64,000 nt of DNA from Babylonia areolata (GCF_041734735.1 NC_134887.1:34199744-34263743), one strand, 5' to 3'. Shown: positions 1 through 12,033, counted from the first letter of the stretch. Program-made: numbers and translations. The notes: generated from the sequence alone by a model not told the origin.

Positions 1-254
1 AGAGGGAGCGGACCTGCTCCGCCGCAACGTGGGCGGGACCCAGGCTGGGCGCGCGGCACGGGGTGCGCCTCAAGTCCTCCAAGAGCTCCAAGAGCTGGCA
101 CAGCGCAGCCATGGACGAGTCCGCCGAGGAGGCGGCGGCGCTCCGCCTGGGCAAGATGGCGCTGGCCGCCACGGTGACCTCCCCTGACCTGCAGTCACAC
201 CCTACCGATCAGTTCCTGGGGCTGGAGAGAGCCAAGACCGTGCACTTCAGCTAG
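1..254 (+). CDS. 3'-terminal coding exon of an unidentified gene (partial)
   Basis: An open frame enters from the left edge and ends at a TAG at 252-254. The frame is read as codons starting at base 3. Codon choice is strongly GC3-rich (AAG, AGC, GCC, CTG, GAG), like the SERCA exons elsewhere in the window and unlike the surrounding AT-rich DNA, which is the main reason to call it coding. The visible tail is basic and serine-rich (SSKSSKSW), then acidic and alanine-rich (DESAEEAAA), and ends in ERAKTVHFS. It has no membrane segment and looks like a disordered cytoplasmic tail. I do not recognise the family. A second open frame (offset by one base) runs to about 183 but has poorer codon use. 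The true 5' boundary of the exon is not visible, and the first ~60 bases could belong to an intron. Confidence 0.55.
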   Translation, partial: RERTCSAATWAGPRLGARHGVRLKSSKSSKSWHSAAMDESAEEAAALRLGKMALAATVTSPDLQSHPTDQFLGLERAKTVHFS

Positions 255-384
255 AGCCCTGAGACCCCCATGACGTCACCCCGGCATGACGTCATGGACA
301 GTGTGCTCGGAAGGAGAGAGCCAAGACCGTGCATTTCAACTACACCACGTGACGTCACCCCGGCATGACGTCATGGACAGTGTG
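224..384 (+). repeat. Tandem duplication of the gene's 3' end including the stop codon
   Basis: Copy 1 is about 224-305 and copy 2 about 313-384. Copy 1 encodes ERAKTVHFS and a stop. Copy 2, read in the equivalent frame, encodes ERAKTVHFNYTT and a stop. Copy 2 is about 10 bp shorter in the part after the stop. Each copy contains two TGACGTCA palindromes. Confidence 0.8.
271..373. promoter_or_regulatory. Four TGACGTCA (CRE-type) palindromes
   Basis: Exact TGACGTCA octamers lie at 271-278, 287-294, 350-357 and 366-373. They arose as two pairs through the duplication described above. The octamer is the full consensus for CREB/ATF-type bZIP factors. Its position in a 3' UTR makes a regulatory role uncertain. 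Confidence 0.4.
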
Positions 385-913
385 ACCGCCTGTTTTTATG
401 ACTGGGGCAAACCTCCGTTCAACGACTCTGTTCATAAGTTTAGAAAGACAGGAACATAGAGATAAATAGAGAAATAAAGGACAAGAAAGAATGAAAGAGA
501 TAAAAGCAGGAAGAAAATAGAATGGTTACAAAAAAAAAAAAAAAAAAGAAAAAAAAGTGTCACATGACCCCTGCACGTTCAGCCATCGTTTAGTTCCTCT
601 GCTTGTGAGTTTATCGAAGCGAAACTTCGGATTGGTGAACGGAAAGAATCAACGCAGTGCTGTCCAAACCCTCATCCCCTGTCATTGTTCAGACTCTGGT
701 GTGGAAACGCTAAAGTTCCGTCAGAAGAGACGGAAAAGAATGCATCACGTGCACGTGAACGGCTATGAACATGACTGTGTACACATGCATCCAGGTGGTC
801 TGTTCACGGTCTCTTGACAGCGGCTGTGCTGAATGAATAGACACTGAGGCCAGCTTGTCAAAGGGGAAGCGGAAGAGTGACAGGCAGGCAGTGTGTTCGC
901 ACATTTTACGTTG
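385..913. other. 3' flank of the left-edge gene, no further gene seen
   Basis: After the probable polyA signal there is an A-run at 530-547 and then unique sequence. The open frames here lack coding-like codon use. Confidence 0.5.
473..478 (+). terminator. Probable polyadenylation signal AATAAA of the left-edge gene
   Basis: AATAAA stands about 220 bp after the stop codon. An A-rich stretch follows at 530-555. It is the first canonical signal downstream of the CDS. Confidence 0.5.
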
Positions 914-2111
914 TGGGATCGAGCGTGTGTGATGTCAAACATGACACTCCTTGTGGGGAGAGTGTGTGACTGATGTCAAACATGACACTCTTTGTGGGGA
1001 GAGTGGAGAGTGGAGAGTGTGTGATGTCAAACATGACACTCCTTGTGGGCAGTGGGGAGAGAGTGTGTGATGTCAAACATGACACTCCTTGTGGGGAGTG
1101 TGTGTGATGTCAAACATGACACTCCTTGTGGGGGGGGAGTGGGGAGAGTGTGTGATGTCAAACATGACACTCCTTGTGGAGAGAGTGTGTGATGTCAAAA
1201 CATGACACTCCTTGTGGGCAGTGGAGAGAGTGTGTGATGTCAAACATGACACTCCTTGTGGAGAGAGTGTGTGATGTCAAAACATGACACTCCTTGTGGG
1301 CAGTGGAGAGAGTGTGTGATGTCAAACATGACACTCCTTGTGGGCAGTGGGGAGAGTGTGTGATGTCAAACATGACACTCCTTGTGGGGTGAATGGGGAG
1401 AGTGTGTGATGTCAAACATGACACTCCTTGTGGGGCCGGAGTGGGGAGAGTGTGTGATGTCAAACATGACACTCCTTGTGGGGGGAATGGGGAGAGTGTG
1501 TGATGTCAAACATGACACTCCTTGTGGGGCCGGAGTGGGGAGAGTGTGTGATGTCAAACATGACACTCCTTGTGGGGCCGGAGTGGGGAGAGTGTGTGAT
1601 GTCAAACATGACACTCCTTGTGGGTAGTGGGGAGAGTGTGTGATGTCAAACATGACACTCCTTGTGGGGAGTGGGGAGAGTGTGTGATGTCAAACATGAC
1701 ACTCCTTGTGGGGCCGGAGTGGGGAGAGTGTGTGATGTCAAACATGACACTCCTTGTGGGGAGTGGGGAAAGTGTGTGATGTCAAACATGACACTCCTTG
1801 TGGGGAGTGGGGAGAGTGTGTGATGTCAAACATGACACTCCTTGTGGGGCCGGAGTGGGGAGAGTGTGTGATGTCAAACATGACACTCCTTGTGGGGAGA
1901 GTGTGTGATGTCAAACATGACACTCCTTGTGGGGTGAATGGGGAGAGTGTGTGATGTCAAACATGACACTCCTTGTGGGGAGAGTGTGTGATGTCAAACA
2001 TGACACTCCTTGTGGGGGGGAATGGGGAGAGTGTGTGATGTCAAACATGACACTCCTTGTGGGGGGAATGGGGAGAGTGTGTGATGTCAAACATGACACT
2101 CCTTGTGGGGA
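914..2111. repeat. Minisatellite, about 27 copies of a 36-50 bp unit
   Basis: The constant core is GTGTGATGTCAAACATGACA followed by CTCCTTGTGGGG. A spacer of variable length (0 to about 15 bp, G-rich) separates the cores. Inside each core TGTCA and TGACA form an inverted repeat around AACA. Cores are almost identical along the array; differences are mainly in spacer length and an occasional extra A. Open frames on both strands are by-products of the stop-free unit. Confidence 0.95.
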
Positions 2112-2528
2112 GCAAAAAGATAGCATTCCTTCTCCCAGTCGTGTGTCCTCACATACATGGAACCCAACAGCTTTACCTGTGGTTTTACTTATGACCTTGT
2201 GAGCAGTGGACATTTTGATTTCAGGAAACCCTACAAAGGTACAGTACACACACAGGATATCATTATTATTATTATTTCAATTATTTATCTATTCATTATT
2301 TATTTTGATTCCGTGATTTCTTTCCGGGGTGCCTAGCGATGCTCTTCTTGACCACAGACCGAAGTGTACAGAGGGTATATTCGTGCAAACTCTTGAAAAA
2401 AAATCATGACTGTTGGTGTGGATGTTTGTGTTCCACTTCCCGTCTGCTGTACAGAGTGTGGTGTGGAAATACAGTTATTATATTTATTATTATTATTGAC
2501 TGATCAATTGATGGACTGGTTGTGGTTT

Positions 2529-2559
<31 letters not shown>

Positions 2560-3217
2560 AAGAGGGGTCAGGGGTGGGGGTGGCTCTTATTCATTATCCG
2601 CTTTTCTTTGCCTTCTCCTTGTTCTGAATGACATGACATAATTATGACGGAAGAGTGAACGCTCACCAGGCAAAAAGGCTTAAAATGTGTAGCTAAAAGT
2701 AGAAGTAGTGGTAGTAGTTGTACTGGCTAGGAAGGCCGGGGGGCAGTGGCAGAAGCAGCAGTTGTAGTCGTAGTCGCCGCAACAACAGCGGCAGCTGGAA
2801 AAAAAAAAAAAGCATTTTCTTTGTCCAGGAATGCACTGAAATCACTTCGTGGATTATCTTCAACAAATTGTTTTGTGTCAGTTGACAGCAAACCTCGGTA
2901 CTTGTCTCCAAACATTGGACGGTTGAAACCTTCCTGTTGATTTCGAACACAGTGGAACTCACGTTTTCGGTGAAGAGATATAGGCCAATCCAGTTATGGG
3001 GACTATCAGAACGCGAATTGGACAGTTGATCATTTTTACCTGTCCGTGTCAAGGCTGTTAACTTAAGACAGTTTTTTCAGGCATGCTTCGCGATGGGGAA
3101 AAAAAAGGGTGTCTGAAATGAAACTCCCCTGCCATTTCCTTGCATGCACGCGGCACGCAGCAGTAGTTACCTAACGACATCTCTTCCACCTTTCTCAGAG
3201 AATCCGGCGTCTGTACA

Positions 3218-3218
<1 letters not shown>
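2112..3218. other. Gene-free, AT-rich segment
   Basis: It holds ATT-rich runs near 2265 and 2480, a short (TTTTG)n tract at 2528-2556, and CAG/CGG-like triplets near 2745-2800. No coding signal was seen on either strand. Confidence 0.5.
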
Positions 3219-3264
<46 letters not shown>

Positions 3265-3335
3265 AGAAACATACCACACACACACACACCACCACCACCA
3301 CACGAATACATACACCACACATACACACACGCGCG
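3219..3335. repeat. (CA)n microsatellite with an ACC-triplet segment
   Basis: An uninterrupted CA run covers about 3219-3262. A mixed CA/ACC stretch follows to about 3335. Confidence 0.95.
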
Positions 3336-3837
3336 TGTGTCACTACCATGACTTCTGCTGCTGTTCCTATTCAACTTCTTCGAAGACGACGAATTTAGAA
3401 GGAAACCGATCACAACAGCTGAACCCTTTGGTCTTCCGGCAACAACTGAAATCAGCCCTATTGCTGCTGCTGTTAAAGCTTGCAACCTTTTTCTCTCCTC
3501 AACACGGTATGTTTCAACTAAGTTGACGGGACGGTCCCAGCAATTAATTAACTGAGGTGCATATTTCAACGCAATTTGGTGTGGCCGTTTTTTTTTGTAC
3601 CGTCGTTTACCGTTTGGAAATACTAATGATTCTGTTTAACGCAGCTGAAGATGGCAAGTCTTTTGAGTGTAGAAAAAATATTAATATTTGACATTTTTCG
3701 GGTTCTTTTTTCCTCTTTTTTTTTGTGTGTGTGTGTGTTTCGTCCCAGCAATGAAAACGATCAGTGTGTGGAGAGAGACACGAAATTCCAGTGTATAAAG
3801 ACTGCCTGTCTGCCTGCACACTTGAGTTTAATTCTAC
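3336..3837. other. Unique non-coding segment, nothing recognised
   Basis: It contains a short GT run at 3723-3740 and T-rich tracts. No exon-like open frame was seen. Confidence 0.4.
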
Positions 3838-3990
3838 CCCATCTTCCCCATTCCCCAGTCCACGTTGGCAGCCTGTTGTGCAAATAACTCCGTGTTTGTA
3901 AACTGAGCGCTAAGAGCTTGGCCTCCGTCCGACCGAGGAGAGGCGATACAATTATAAATATCCACATCATCGTCATTCATTCAGTCATTC
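3838..3990 (+). mobile_element. 3' fragment of a snail SINE (same tail as 61590-61917)
   Basis: It shares with the copy near 61810-61917 the blocks GGCAGCCTGTTGTGCAAATA, a GTTTGTAA...GCGCTAAGAGCTTGG stretch, CCGACCGAGGA and an AT-rich end with CATCATC. The tRNA-derived head is missing, so the piece is 5'-truncated. Confidence 0.65.
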
Positions 3991-4074
3991 TGTTTCATAA
4001 TTCATCCATTGTGTATCATTATCATCGTCATTGGTAGCAGTACTAGAAGCAGCAGTGGTAGTAGTGATGTGTTA

Positions 4075-4180
4075 AAGATGATAACGTTAATGATGGTGAT
4101 TACGTTCATGATGATGGTAACGTTCATGATGATGATCACGTTCATGATGATGATAACTTTGATGACTATGATGATTGCAA
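4075..4180. repeat. Short tandem array of ACGTTCATGATGATG-type units
   Basis: About four imperfect units of 24-27 bp built from ATG/ATGATG and ACGTTCATG blocks. Confidence 0.75.
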
Positions 4181-4241
4181 TTGTTTTTCCTCCAGAGAGT
4201 TGTGTGCGTGCTGTTTTGACGTCTCGTAAGTTCAGTTTTTC

Positions 4242-4272
<31 letters not shown>
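4242..4272. repeat. (CA)n microsatellite
   Basis: Perfect CA dinucleotide run, followed by GA-rich sequence at 4318-4345. Confidence 0.9.
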
Positions 4273-4274
<2 letters not shown>

Positions 4275-4556
4275 ACAAGTACACATACACGTGCACGCAT
4301 TTGCATTGAAAGCAAGAGAACGAGAGAGAGAGAAAGCGCGCGAGCGGAGGTGGCTTTGTAAGTTTACATTTTTTTGTTCGTTTTTTGTTTTTTTAATTCT
4401 GTTTATTCATTTTCATTCTCCTTATCTGTTAATAAACTGTTGACCCATGTAAATATACTGATGACCATGTAATTGCGTAATGTCTGCGTGTATGCGTGCA
4501 TTTTCCTGCTCTAATAGCGAATACAGATTATAGTCATTTCAGATCTTAAAAATCTT

Positions 4557-4558
4557 CG

Positions 4559-4592
<34 letters not shown>

Positions 4593-4644
4593 TTATGTGA
4601 GTGTGTGTGTTGGTGTGGGCGTGTGTATGTGGGTGTGCGTGCAT

Positions 4645-4707
<63 letters not shown>
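4557..4707. repeat. Compound (GT)n-(GA)n microsatellite
   Basis: Interrupted GT repeats cover about 4557-4668. They pass directly into a (GA)n run to 4707. Confidence 0.95.
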
Positions 4708-4709
<2 letters not shown>

Positions 4710-5117
4710 TATGTGCGTTTTCACCATTACGATCACCATGTTTCAACAACTTCATCAACAACACGTATAGCGACAGGGGATGGGAGGTGGAGGGGGTGAG
4801 AGAGACGGAGGGGGGTGAGGTGTGGGGAGAAGGACTGACCAAGTGTAGTCAAAACAAACTCAGTAATAAAATCCTAATTTTCTCTGGACTTGTGTTTTTA
4901 CGCTTAAAAGCGTTGTTCTACACAGGCTTTGCAGTACCAAAAAACGCAGACTGAAGACTCACGAGAAAAAGCGTTCAGTTCCGAGTCAAGACAACATCTT
5001 TATCATCGAGGATGACTGATAAGCAAGTAACATGCTTTTTACATCCAGTCCTCTCTCATCTTACTTTTCCTCACTGCAGCCATTCGGAAGACAAAAATTA
5101 AGCAAGTACACGATTAA

Positions 5118-5212
5118 CACACACACACACACACACACACACTGACACACACACACACACACTCCCTTCCTCCCTCCCCTCCTCCCTCCTCCCCCTCTCT
5201 CTCACACACAGC
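5118..5212. repeat. (CA)n followed by a CT-rich tract
   Basis: CA repeats run to about 5161, then CCCTCC/CTCTCT pyrimidine-rich sequence to about 5205. Confidence 0.9.
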
Positions 5213-6043
5213 ACACACACCTACCAAAATCCACCATGAAAAGTTAACCCGATCCAGTATTTGACAGAAAGAAACTGGAAAGGAGAGAAAGGAAAGGGGG
5301 GTGCGAAAGGAAATGCTATCTTCCAATGAAAGCTCTACCAGCATTGGATTGCCTGCTGCTGCGTGCCTACCTTGAGTTCAGTGTCTGGAGCAACAGGTAA
5401 ACCTGTCTGTCTGTCAGTCCCCACAAGTCGACATTATCTTGCAGGTGAATTTCACGTCCCACCACCATGCAGTCCGTGAATGCACATTTTGCAAAACTGA
5501 CATGTCAACGCAGTCTGGGTGCTTCAGTATCAGAACCGTGTTTCTGTATTCAATGGCCTAGAATAACAGATTTTCCCCCCTCATTTCTGACAGCTTGGGC
5601 CTTCGTGCAGTTTGTTCACATACCATCCAGTTTGGGAAATTGCACGTGCACTTGTTTGTCGGTCACCCTGCACGATAGAAACGTCCGCTGGCTCTCTTAT
5701 TGTTTTGGATAAAAAATCAAGACAGAAAACACATACAGTTTTTTGTCAAGCCTTCGTTGGCCGAAGAATTACTTTCCCACTTTCTGCATCCCAGCAACAA
5801 TCAGTTGATTATCAGACATTTTGAACAGTATATCACGAATTCTCCGTTCCACCGAGATTTCGGAACGAGATCCCAGTGCAGTGGAAGGGAGAGAAGGCTA
5901 TTGGTTACGTTTGACATGACTCGAGAGTTTAGTCCCTTCGTGGACTGCTGGCTTTGCAATGACAGTGGAGAATCCGCCACCACTCATCTCATCCACCTTA
6001 CATTGTAAGGTACACCGTCTGTGGGAGAACAACATTGTATTAC
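5213..6043. other. Unique segment without a supported gene
   Basis: Overlapping open frames of 60-100 codons occur between about 5470 and 6008. They lack coding-like codon bias, splice context or any family motif, so they are not called as genes. Confidence 0.4.
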
Positions 6044-6430
6044 CCTTTTTGTCACAACAGATTTCTCTGTGTGAAATTCGGGCTGCTCTCCCCAGGGAGA
6101 GCGCGTCACTACACTGAGAGCACTACCTTTTAAAATTATTTATTGTTTCCTGTCTGCAGTTTTTTGTTTTTGTTTTCCTATTGAAGTGGATTTTCCTACA
6201 GAATTTTGCCAGGGATAAATCTTTTTGTTGCAGTGGATTCTTTTACATGCGCTAAGTGCATGCTACACACGGTACCTCAGTTTATCGTCTCATCCGAATG
6301 ACTAGCGTCCAGACCACCACTCAAGGTCTAGCGGAGTGGGAGAAAATACTGGCGACTCTACCGGGAACCAGTGTGCTAAGATTCCCTTGCTTACTAGGTG
6401 GACGCGTTACCTCTAGGCCAACACACTGAC
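6044..6430 (-). mobile_element. tRNA-derived SINE (family 1), near full length, reverse orientation
   Basis: Read on the - strand, the head near 6425 begins GGCCTAGAGGTAACGCGTCC, an A-box-like sequence. A degraded B-box region follows, then a body shared with the copy at 44355-44757. Shared body blocks include CTAAGTGCATGCTACACACG and GCTGCTCTCCCCAGGGAGAG (+ strand). The 3' end reads TTGTGACAAAAAG on the - strand. The body agrees closely with the 44 kb copy, so both are recent enough to align by eye. Confidence 0.8.
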
Positions 6431-7100
6431 GACTTTCTGAAACCAGCACTGTTCTACGTGAACGGTGCTATTTCCCTCCCTCATTTACATATAAGCACAC
6501 AAAACAATAGCAACGCAAAGGCAGACACACCAAGAAATTGAGCTCATAGGCTGAGAGAGATAAGACAGAAGAAAGAAAGAGAAAGAGAGAGGTTGAGTGA
6601 GACAGACACAGAGACAGAAGAAGAGAGACAGAGACATGGTAGGGAGAGAGCTACTGTTCAGCCTCTCATACAGAAACAACATAAAATCACAAGGGATTCT
6701 TTTTTTTTTTTGGAATCTTTATTTATTTTTTTCCTATAGGAAATTACAAACGATTGGATTCTGCTTCTACAGCACACATCACTGACAGACTGCACTGGCG
6801 AGAGGGTCAGTTACAAACGTTAACTCACTCCCATCTTCGAAAAAACAAAAGAACGAAAAAAAAAAAAAAAAGCGCCTTCTTGCCGCAAAAAGAAAGAAAA
6901 AAAAAAAAGAAAAAAAAAAGCTCAATCTACATTTGACAAAAACAAAACAAGGACTTGAAGAATATAAATCAATAAATGTGTGGAGAAAAGAGAGAGAGCG
7001 AGAGAGAAAGAAGAAAAAATCACAAACAACTGTAAAACCACTAGAACATTTCTTGCTGCTTTGGTGCTTCAGGGAATCACGAGTAGGGATTGGGTTTTTG
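6431..7100. other. Non-coding, purine-rich segment
   Basis: GA-rich sequence lies at 6545-6640 and A-rich runs at 6855-6920. No gene was seen. Confidence 0.4.
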
Positions 7101-7195
7101 TTTGGGGGGGTAGGGGATTTGGGGGTAGGGGGTGGGTGGGCAGATATGCTGATCAAACAGTGGGGGACATGGTGGGGGGATGGGGGGGTGGGAGC
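7101..7195 (+). other. G-tract cluster, potential G-quadruplex
   Basis: At least six runs of three or more G with short spacers lie on the + strand between 7104 and 7140. A further set is at 7161-7193. The fold is possible from the sequence only. Confidence 0.5.
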
Positions 7196-8020
7196 TGTAG
7201 GAGGAGCAACGCATGTATTGGTTTTGATCAAACAATATATAAATTTGCATATATATATATGACTTCGTCGACACCACCTCCAACCATCAAATCACAATGA
7301 CTTAAAACTAAGGACAGATCGTTCTACTGTGGATTGGGGATGCTGTATGATAATAATAATAATAATTAAAAAAAAAAAAAAGTCGAAGAATAGGAAGGAT
7401 AATGATAAACAGTCGCCCAAAGTCTTATCCATTTTGTTTCCAACCCTGCTCTGAAAAGAACACTGAAGAAAGGGGAGAAATCTGTTTGAACAGTGCAAAA
7501 TGTGTGGCAAGAGATCATTAAAAACTTTTATATGCGGCTGAAACAGAAAATAGCTAAACTGCAAAGAAGCTGTAAGATTTCAAGCTAGTGAAGTGCAAAA
7601 CACATAACTTTTTGTCACAATTTTACATTGCTGAACATCAAAAGTTTTGTGGTGTGTTTTTTTTTTCTTAAGAAAAAAAGAAAAAAGAAAGAAAAATGAA
7701 AAAGAAGAGAAATCACATTGAAGAAGAATCATAATAAATAGTGTGAATCATTAAGGAATCATAATAAATAGTGTGAATCATTTTCTATCTTGGATGATAA
7801 AATTCATTCAAAGTTAAAATAGAGAGAGAGAGAGAGACAGAGAAATCACAACATGCGAGAATAAACAAACACAAACAAAAACAAAAAACAAACCCCTCTT
7901 TGATTATAAAGCTGCTAACGCTCACAACAACAGTCCCATATGAATTGTCACCTGCCGAAGCGTTTGCTGACGACACTCTTCCATTTAGTCAGTGGGGTGC
8001 AGTTAAACAGTCCAACACAC
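7196..8020. other. AT-rich non-coding segment with a small direct repeat
   Basis: A ~29-bp unit containing AATCATAATAAATAGTGTGA occurs twice in tandem at 7727-7783. There are A-runs at 7369 and 7670 and a short GA run at 7822. No gene was seen. Confidence 0.45.
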
Positions 8021-8021
8021 A

Positions 8022-8024
8022 CGC

Positions 8025-8055
<31 letters not shown>
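8022..8055. repeat. (CA)n microsatellite
   Basis: CA run with a single T interruption. Confidence 0.85.
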
Positions 8056-8058
<3 letters not shown>

Positions 8059-8467
8059 TACACTCACCACACATGCACACACAAACTGGCTGACTCACAA
8101 AGCGATGAACGGGGGCTGTCAACCGCTACGCACTGCTGCTTCTCTCTCAGTGCGGCTAGAGGTACCAAGGTTTCCACCATTTGTGCGAATGGTTGAACGT
8201 GATCACAGGTTTCGTGGCTTCGGGGAACAACTTCTCCCAACAAACCAAGCAGTATTGTTTCCCCCCCTTCAGATGACGTTTGTTGGAAGTTTTTTTGTTT
8301 TTGTTTTTCTTTTCTTCTTTTTCTGAAAATGTTCTCCCAAGATACTGTCATTCATATTTCTGTCACAGATAAGTGGCATGATAACATTTTTTCTAAACTG
8401 TGGCGAACATTTTCCCTTTAATTAGCAGGTAATATCAGTACTGCATTGTTCCCATTTTTCTTAAAAA

Positions 8468-8501
<34 letters not shown>

Positions 8502-10253
8502 TATTCCTCCAGGATTAAATATCCACATTTCAAAGGGCCGGTGATGATTACAAGTGTTCTCTTCAATTCTTCCTTCACACGTCAAAACAGGATGACTGAG
8601 ACACTCTTTATTTATTTTTATCACTGTCTTCTTTCTAGCTTTAAAATAATCATTGTTCCTCAGATTTCATCACTTTTCATTAAAAACCAGCTATAAAAAA
8701 AAAAAAAAAAAAAAAAGAGCACAAGATTGACAAACTCTTCTCATCCTCAACAGCTGTATAGCTGCAGGCTCAGTCATTGCTTTGCATAAGAAAATAGAGT
8801 CCCCCCCCACCCCCCGCACCCCTCCTCCTACTAACAAACAGCGACTAATTGAAGCAGGAAGACATTGTAGCGCACTGAGAGAGAAGCCACAGACATAGGT
8901 GAGCTGTGCATGAAATAACATGTCTGGCCTATCAGGACTGGCCGACAGGACCTAGGTCCTCAGGACAATCACCAGCACAAACATGGATGGACATTTCCTC
9001 ACACCAGAGAATCCAGACTGTTGTTGCACTTGGCAGTTGCTGCTGTGAAGCCCCAGACTGGGCCCCCAAGCGCAGTGTGTGCGCACAGGTGTTGCAAAAG
9101 GACCCTGTTGTTTCTGATGAGGTATAAATAATAATAATAATAACCGTCATAATAGTAAACATCGATTGACAGTGCCATTGTGATATAGCAATCTATTTAT
9201 GCTGGAAAAACAACAAAGAACAAACAAACAAACAAACAAAAAAAGACAAACTGACACAAGTCTAGTCCAACAGAAAAGAACTTCCATCATTTTTTTTTTC
9301 TTTTTTGCATTGTTTTTTCCCCCCTCTCTTCAGCCTCTAATGACTTGACAATAACATCACTGTGAACTGTGCCTTTCTTGTGCATTTATACTGACAAGTG
9401 GAGAGTGAAAACACTGACATGAAATAAGAAGTGGGGGGGCCGGGGGGGAGGCCTGTCAGCAGGGATTTCCATGAACTGATGAATGGAGTTGGGCATGATG
9501 TGGGCGTGGGGGGGCTTGGAGGGGCGGGAACTGTGAGAGGTAAGGAAGGAAGGGAGGGAATCCCCAAAGACTGGACGCCCTTGACAAAAAGAATTATCCA
9601 TCTTTCCTTCTTTCTTTTTTTTTTTTTTTTATAATCCATCACAGGGATACCTTTGTGCTGTGAACAGACCATGCATTCCGTGGGGGGGAGGGGAGAATAG
9701 AGGGAGGTGGAAGTCATGTGGGGGGGTGGGGGGGTAAGGACAACACAACAAAAGTTGCTCTTTTTTTTCCCATATCTTTTTCTTTCTTTTGTTAAAAAAA
9801 GAAAAAAGAAAAGAAAAAGAATTCCTGCCAGCAAATTGCAGGTCAAAGCCCATTCTAGCTTTTAGCGTTACAGACAGACACACACTCGTGGACGTCGGAC
9901 AACCTTCATCTGGACACCTAGACTGACTGCACATCTCACTTGAAACAAAAAGGATACACACATGTCGGTTTGATCCTCGACTCACACCACTACCGGACCA
10001 GGACAGAGAGAAGAAAAAAAAAAAGGACAAAACAATGACAAACACCTTGGAGTTAAAACCTTAACAAGACACAAACAAACAAACAGAAAGCAAACGAGGG
10101 ATCCACACTAGCACACTTGTACGCTACTCAATATCCAAAAAAAAGTCAAGAGAGCTGCTATTATGTACAAGTCTGACCATTTCATCGTTCATCCTTTCCA
10201 TCACATCAAACACACCTGAATTTGATTTTGTGGAGAAAGAAGTCAGAGAAGCC

Positions 10254-10291
<38 letters not shown>

Positions 10292-10619
10292 CAGAGGAGG
10301 GCAAAGAGGGGGGGGGGGGCTATTCAGAATAGAGAAGTGCAGTCTCTGCTTGGCTGTGCACTCCCAGAACAGGGACTGGCCAGCGTTCACACGGCAACGT
10401 GGACGAATGAACCTCAGTTCAGATCGTTCCCGTGTGAACGTGAACAGGAGAAGGAAGTGGGGGGGAGGGGGGTGGGGGGGGACTGAACGAGGGCGGCACT
10501 CAGGCACATGCTTAAAGACGTCAGTCGGCCGGGCTAGAGGAGATCTACATCATCAAAAGTATCCACGCTGGTTTTGGTATACACACAGCTCAACAGCACA
10601 CACACAAGAGCCAGCCCAC

Positions 10620-10652
<33 letters not shown>

Positions 10653-11585
10653 CAGGATTTGCACAAAGTGGTCATAAATTAATCGGTACAGCTATTAGTC
10701 TGGTGTTCGTGGCGAAAGCTTCTCTTCTGTTCCTGAATGCGGGTTCAGATCCTGTCTGTCTGGGAGGTGTGGTGTCAAGCGGTTCCCTTGTATCTGCCAG
10801 CGGCATGCCGAACGGTTTCTGCTTCAAGAAGCCAGACCCAGACTGTGGTGCCGCTCTCTCTCTCTCTCTCTCTCTTCCTGCAGAGCAAAGCGAACGGACC
10901 ACTGGTGCCGGTGGTGGGTCGACTGGTGAAGTCACCACTGGACTGCCACTCTGTCACGGTTTCCACTTTCAGCTTGACACCATTGCTTTGGAAGATTTTT
11001 TTCTGTCATAATCTTTTGTGTTACTGTAGTCATACCACTTCTGGGTAGTTACTTTCAAGTTGAAAAAGAAAAAAAAAGAAGAGAAAAACCCGCTAAAAAC
11101 CCCTCCCCAACAAACACCATGGATAAAAACACCGTTGTCGAAGTAGTAAGCATACCGCATGCAAGTGAAGAAAAAAAAAAAAACATGTCCTTTTTGGTGT
11201 TCTTTTCTTGTCCAGGAACAGGAACACGTTGATGTGAAGAAGAGAAAGCAGAAGAAGGAAGAAGAGGTATGTGGGAAGGTTCTGGTTTTGCTCGCACAAA
11301 ATAATCTGAGTTCTTCTTGGCCTGGTTTTCTGTTGGTTGTGTTTTTTTTGGGTTTTTTTTTTTTTTTTTTTTTTTTTTGGATGTGGAAGCAAGCCCTGTC
11401 CCCTGGAGTTTTTGGCTGATGGTGGGTGGTTGTGGCCCAGCGGCTCTCTGTGTTGTGTGTGTGAGTGTGTCTGCTCTCTGCTGCTGTGGGTGGCTGGCTC
11501 TACCATCGGTTTGTTGTGAAGTAGCGAAGAGGCTTCTCCTCCGGCACCGGCACAGCTGCACAGAGTCAGCATCCGCTGCGTTACC
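8056..11585. other. 3.5 kb gene-free interval with homopolymers and G-rich tracts
   Basis: A-run followed by (TA)n at 8463-8504, A-run at 8696-8716, G-rich tracts at 9432-9450, 9681-9737, 10308-10319 and 10457-10482, A29 at 10620-10648, and T-run at 11357-11378. Open frames here carry low-complexity sequence only. I see no exon on either strand. Confidence 0.5.
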
Positions 11586-11587
11586 TT

Positions 11588-11886
11588 CCACACACACACA
11601 CACACTCACATAGTGATGCACACACACACACACACTCACATAGTGATGCACACACACACACACACACTCACATAGTGATGCACACACACACACACACACT
11701 GTCACACACACACATTGACGTACACTGTCATACACACACACACACACACACACAGTGATACACTCACATAGGGATGCACACACACACACACACACACTGT
11801 CACACACTGTCACACACACACATTGACGTACACTGTCATACACACACACACACACACACACACAGTGATACACTCACATAGGGATG

Positions 11887-11917
<31 letters not shown>

Positions 11918-11989
11918 TCACACACACACCCACACACTGACACACAGTCATACACACACACACACACAGTGATATGCTCACATAGTGAT

Positions 11990-12031
<42 letters not shown>
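11588..12031. repeat. CA-rich complex array
   Basis: CA runs are punctuated by a recurring CACATAGTGATG block (also CACATAGGGATG) and by CATTGACGTACACTGTCATA, which occurs twice about 115 bp apart. This points to a larger period over the CA background. Confidence 0.9.

Positions 12032-12033
<2 letters not shown>

Noticed and set aside
1158-2249. Repeat proteins encoded by the first minisatellite
   Set aside because: Frames are produced on both strands by the same stop-free unit and break where spacer lengths change.
5467-6008. Overlapping + strand frames of 70-102 codons as a small gene
   Set aside because: No coding-like codon bias, no motif, and the right part runs up to a SINE.
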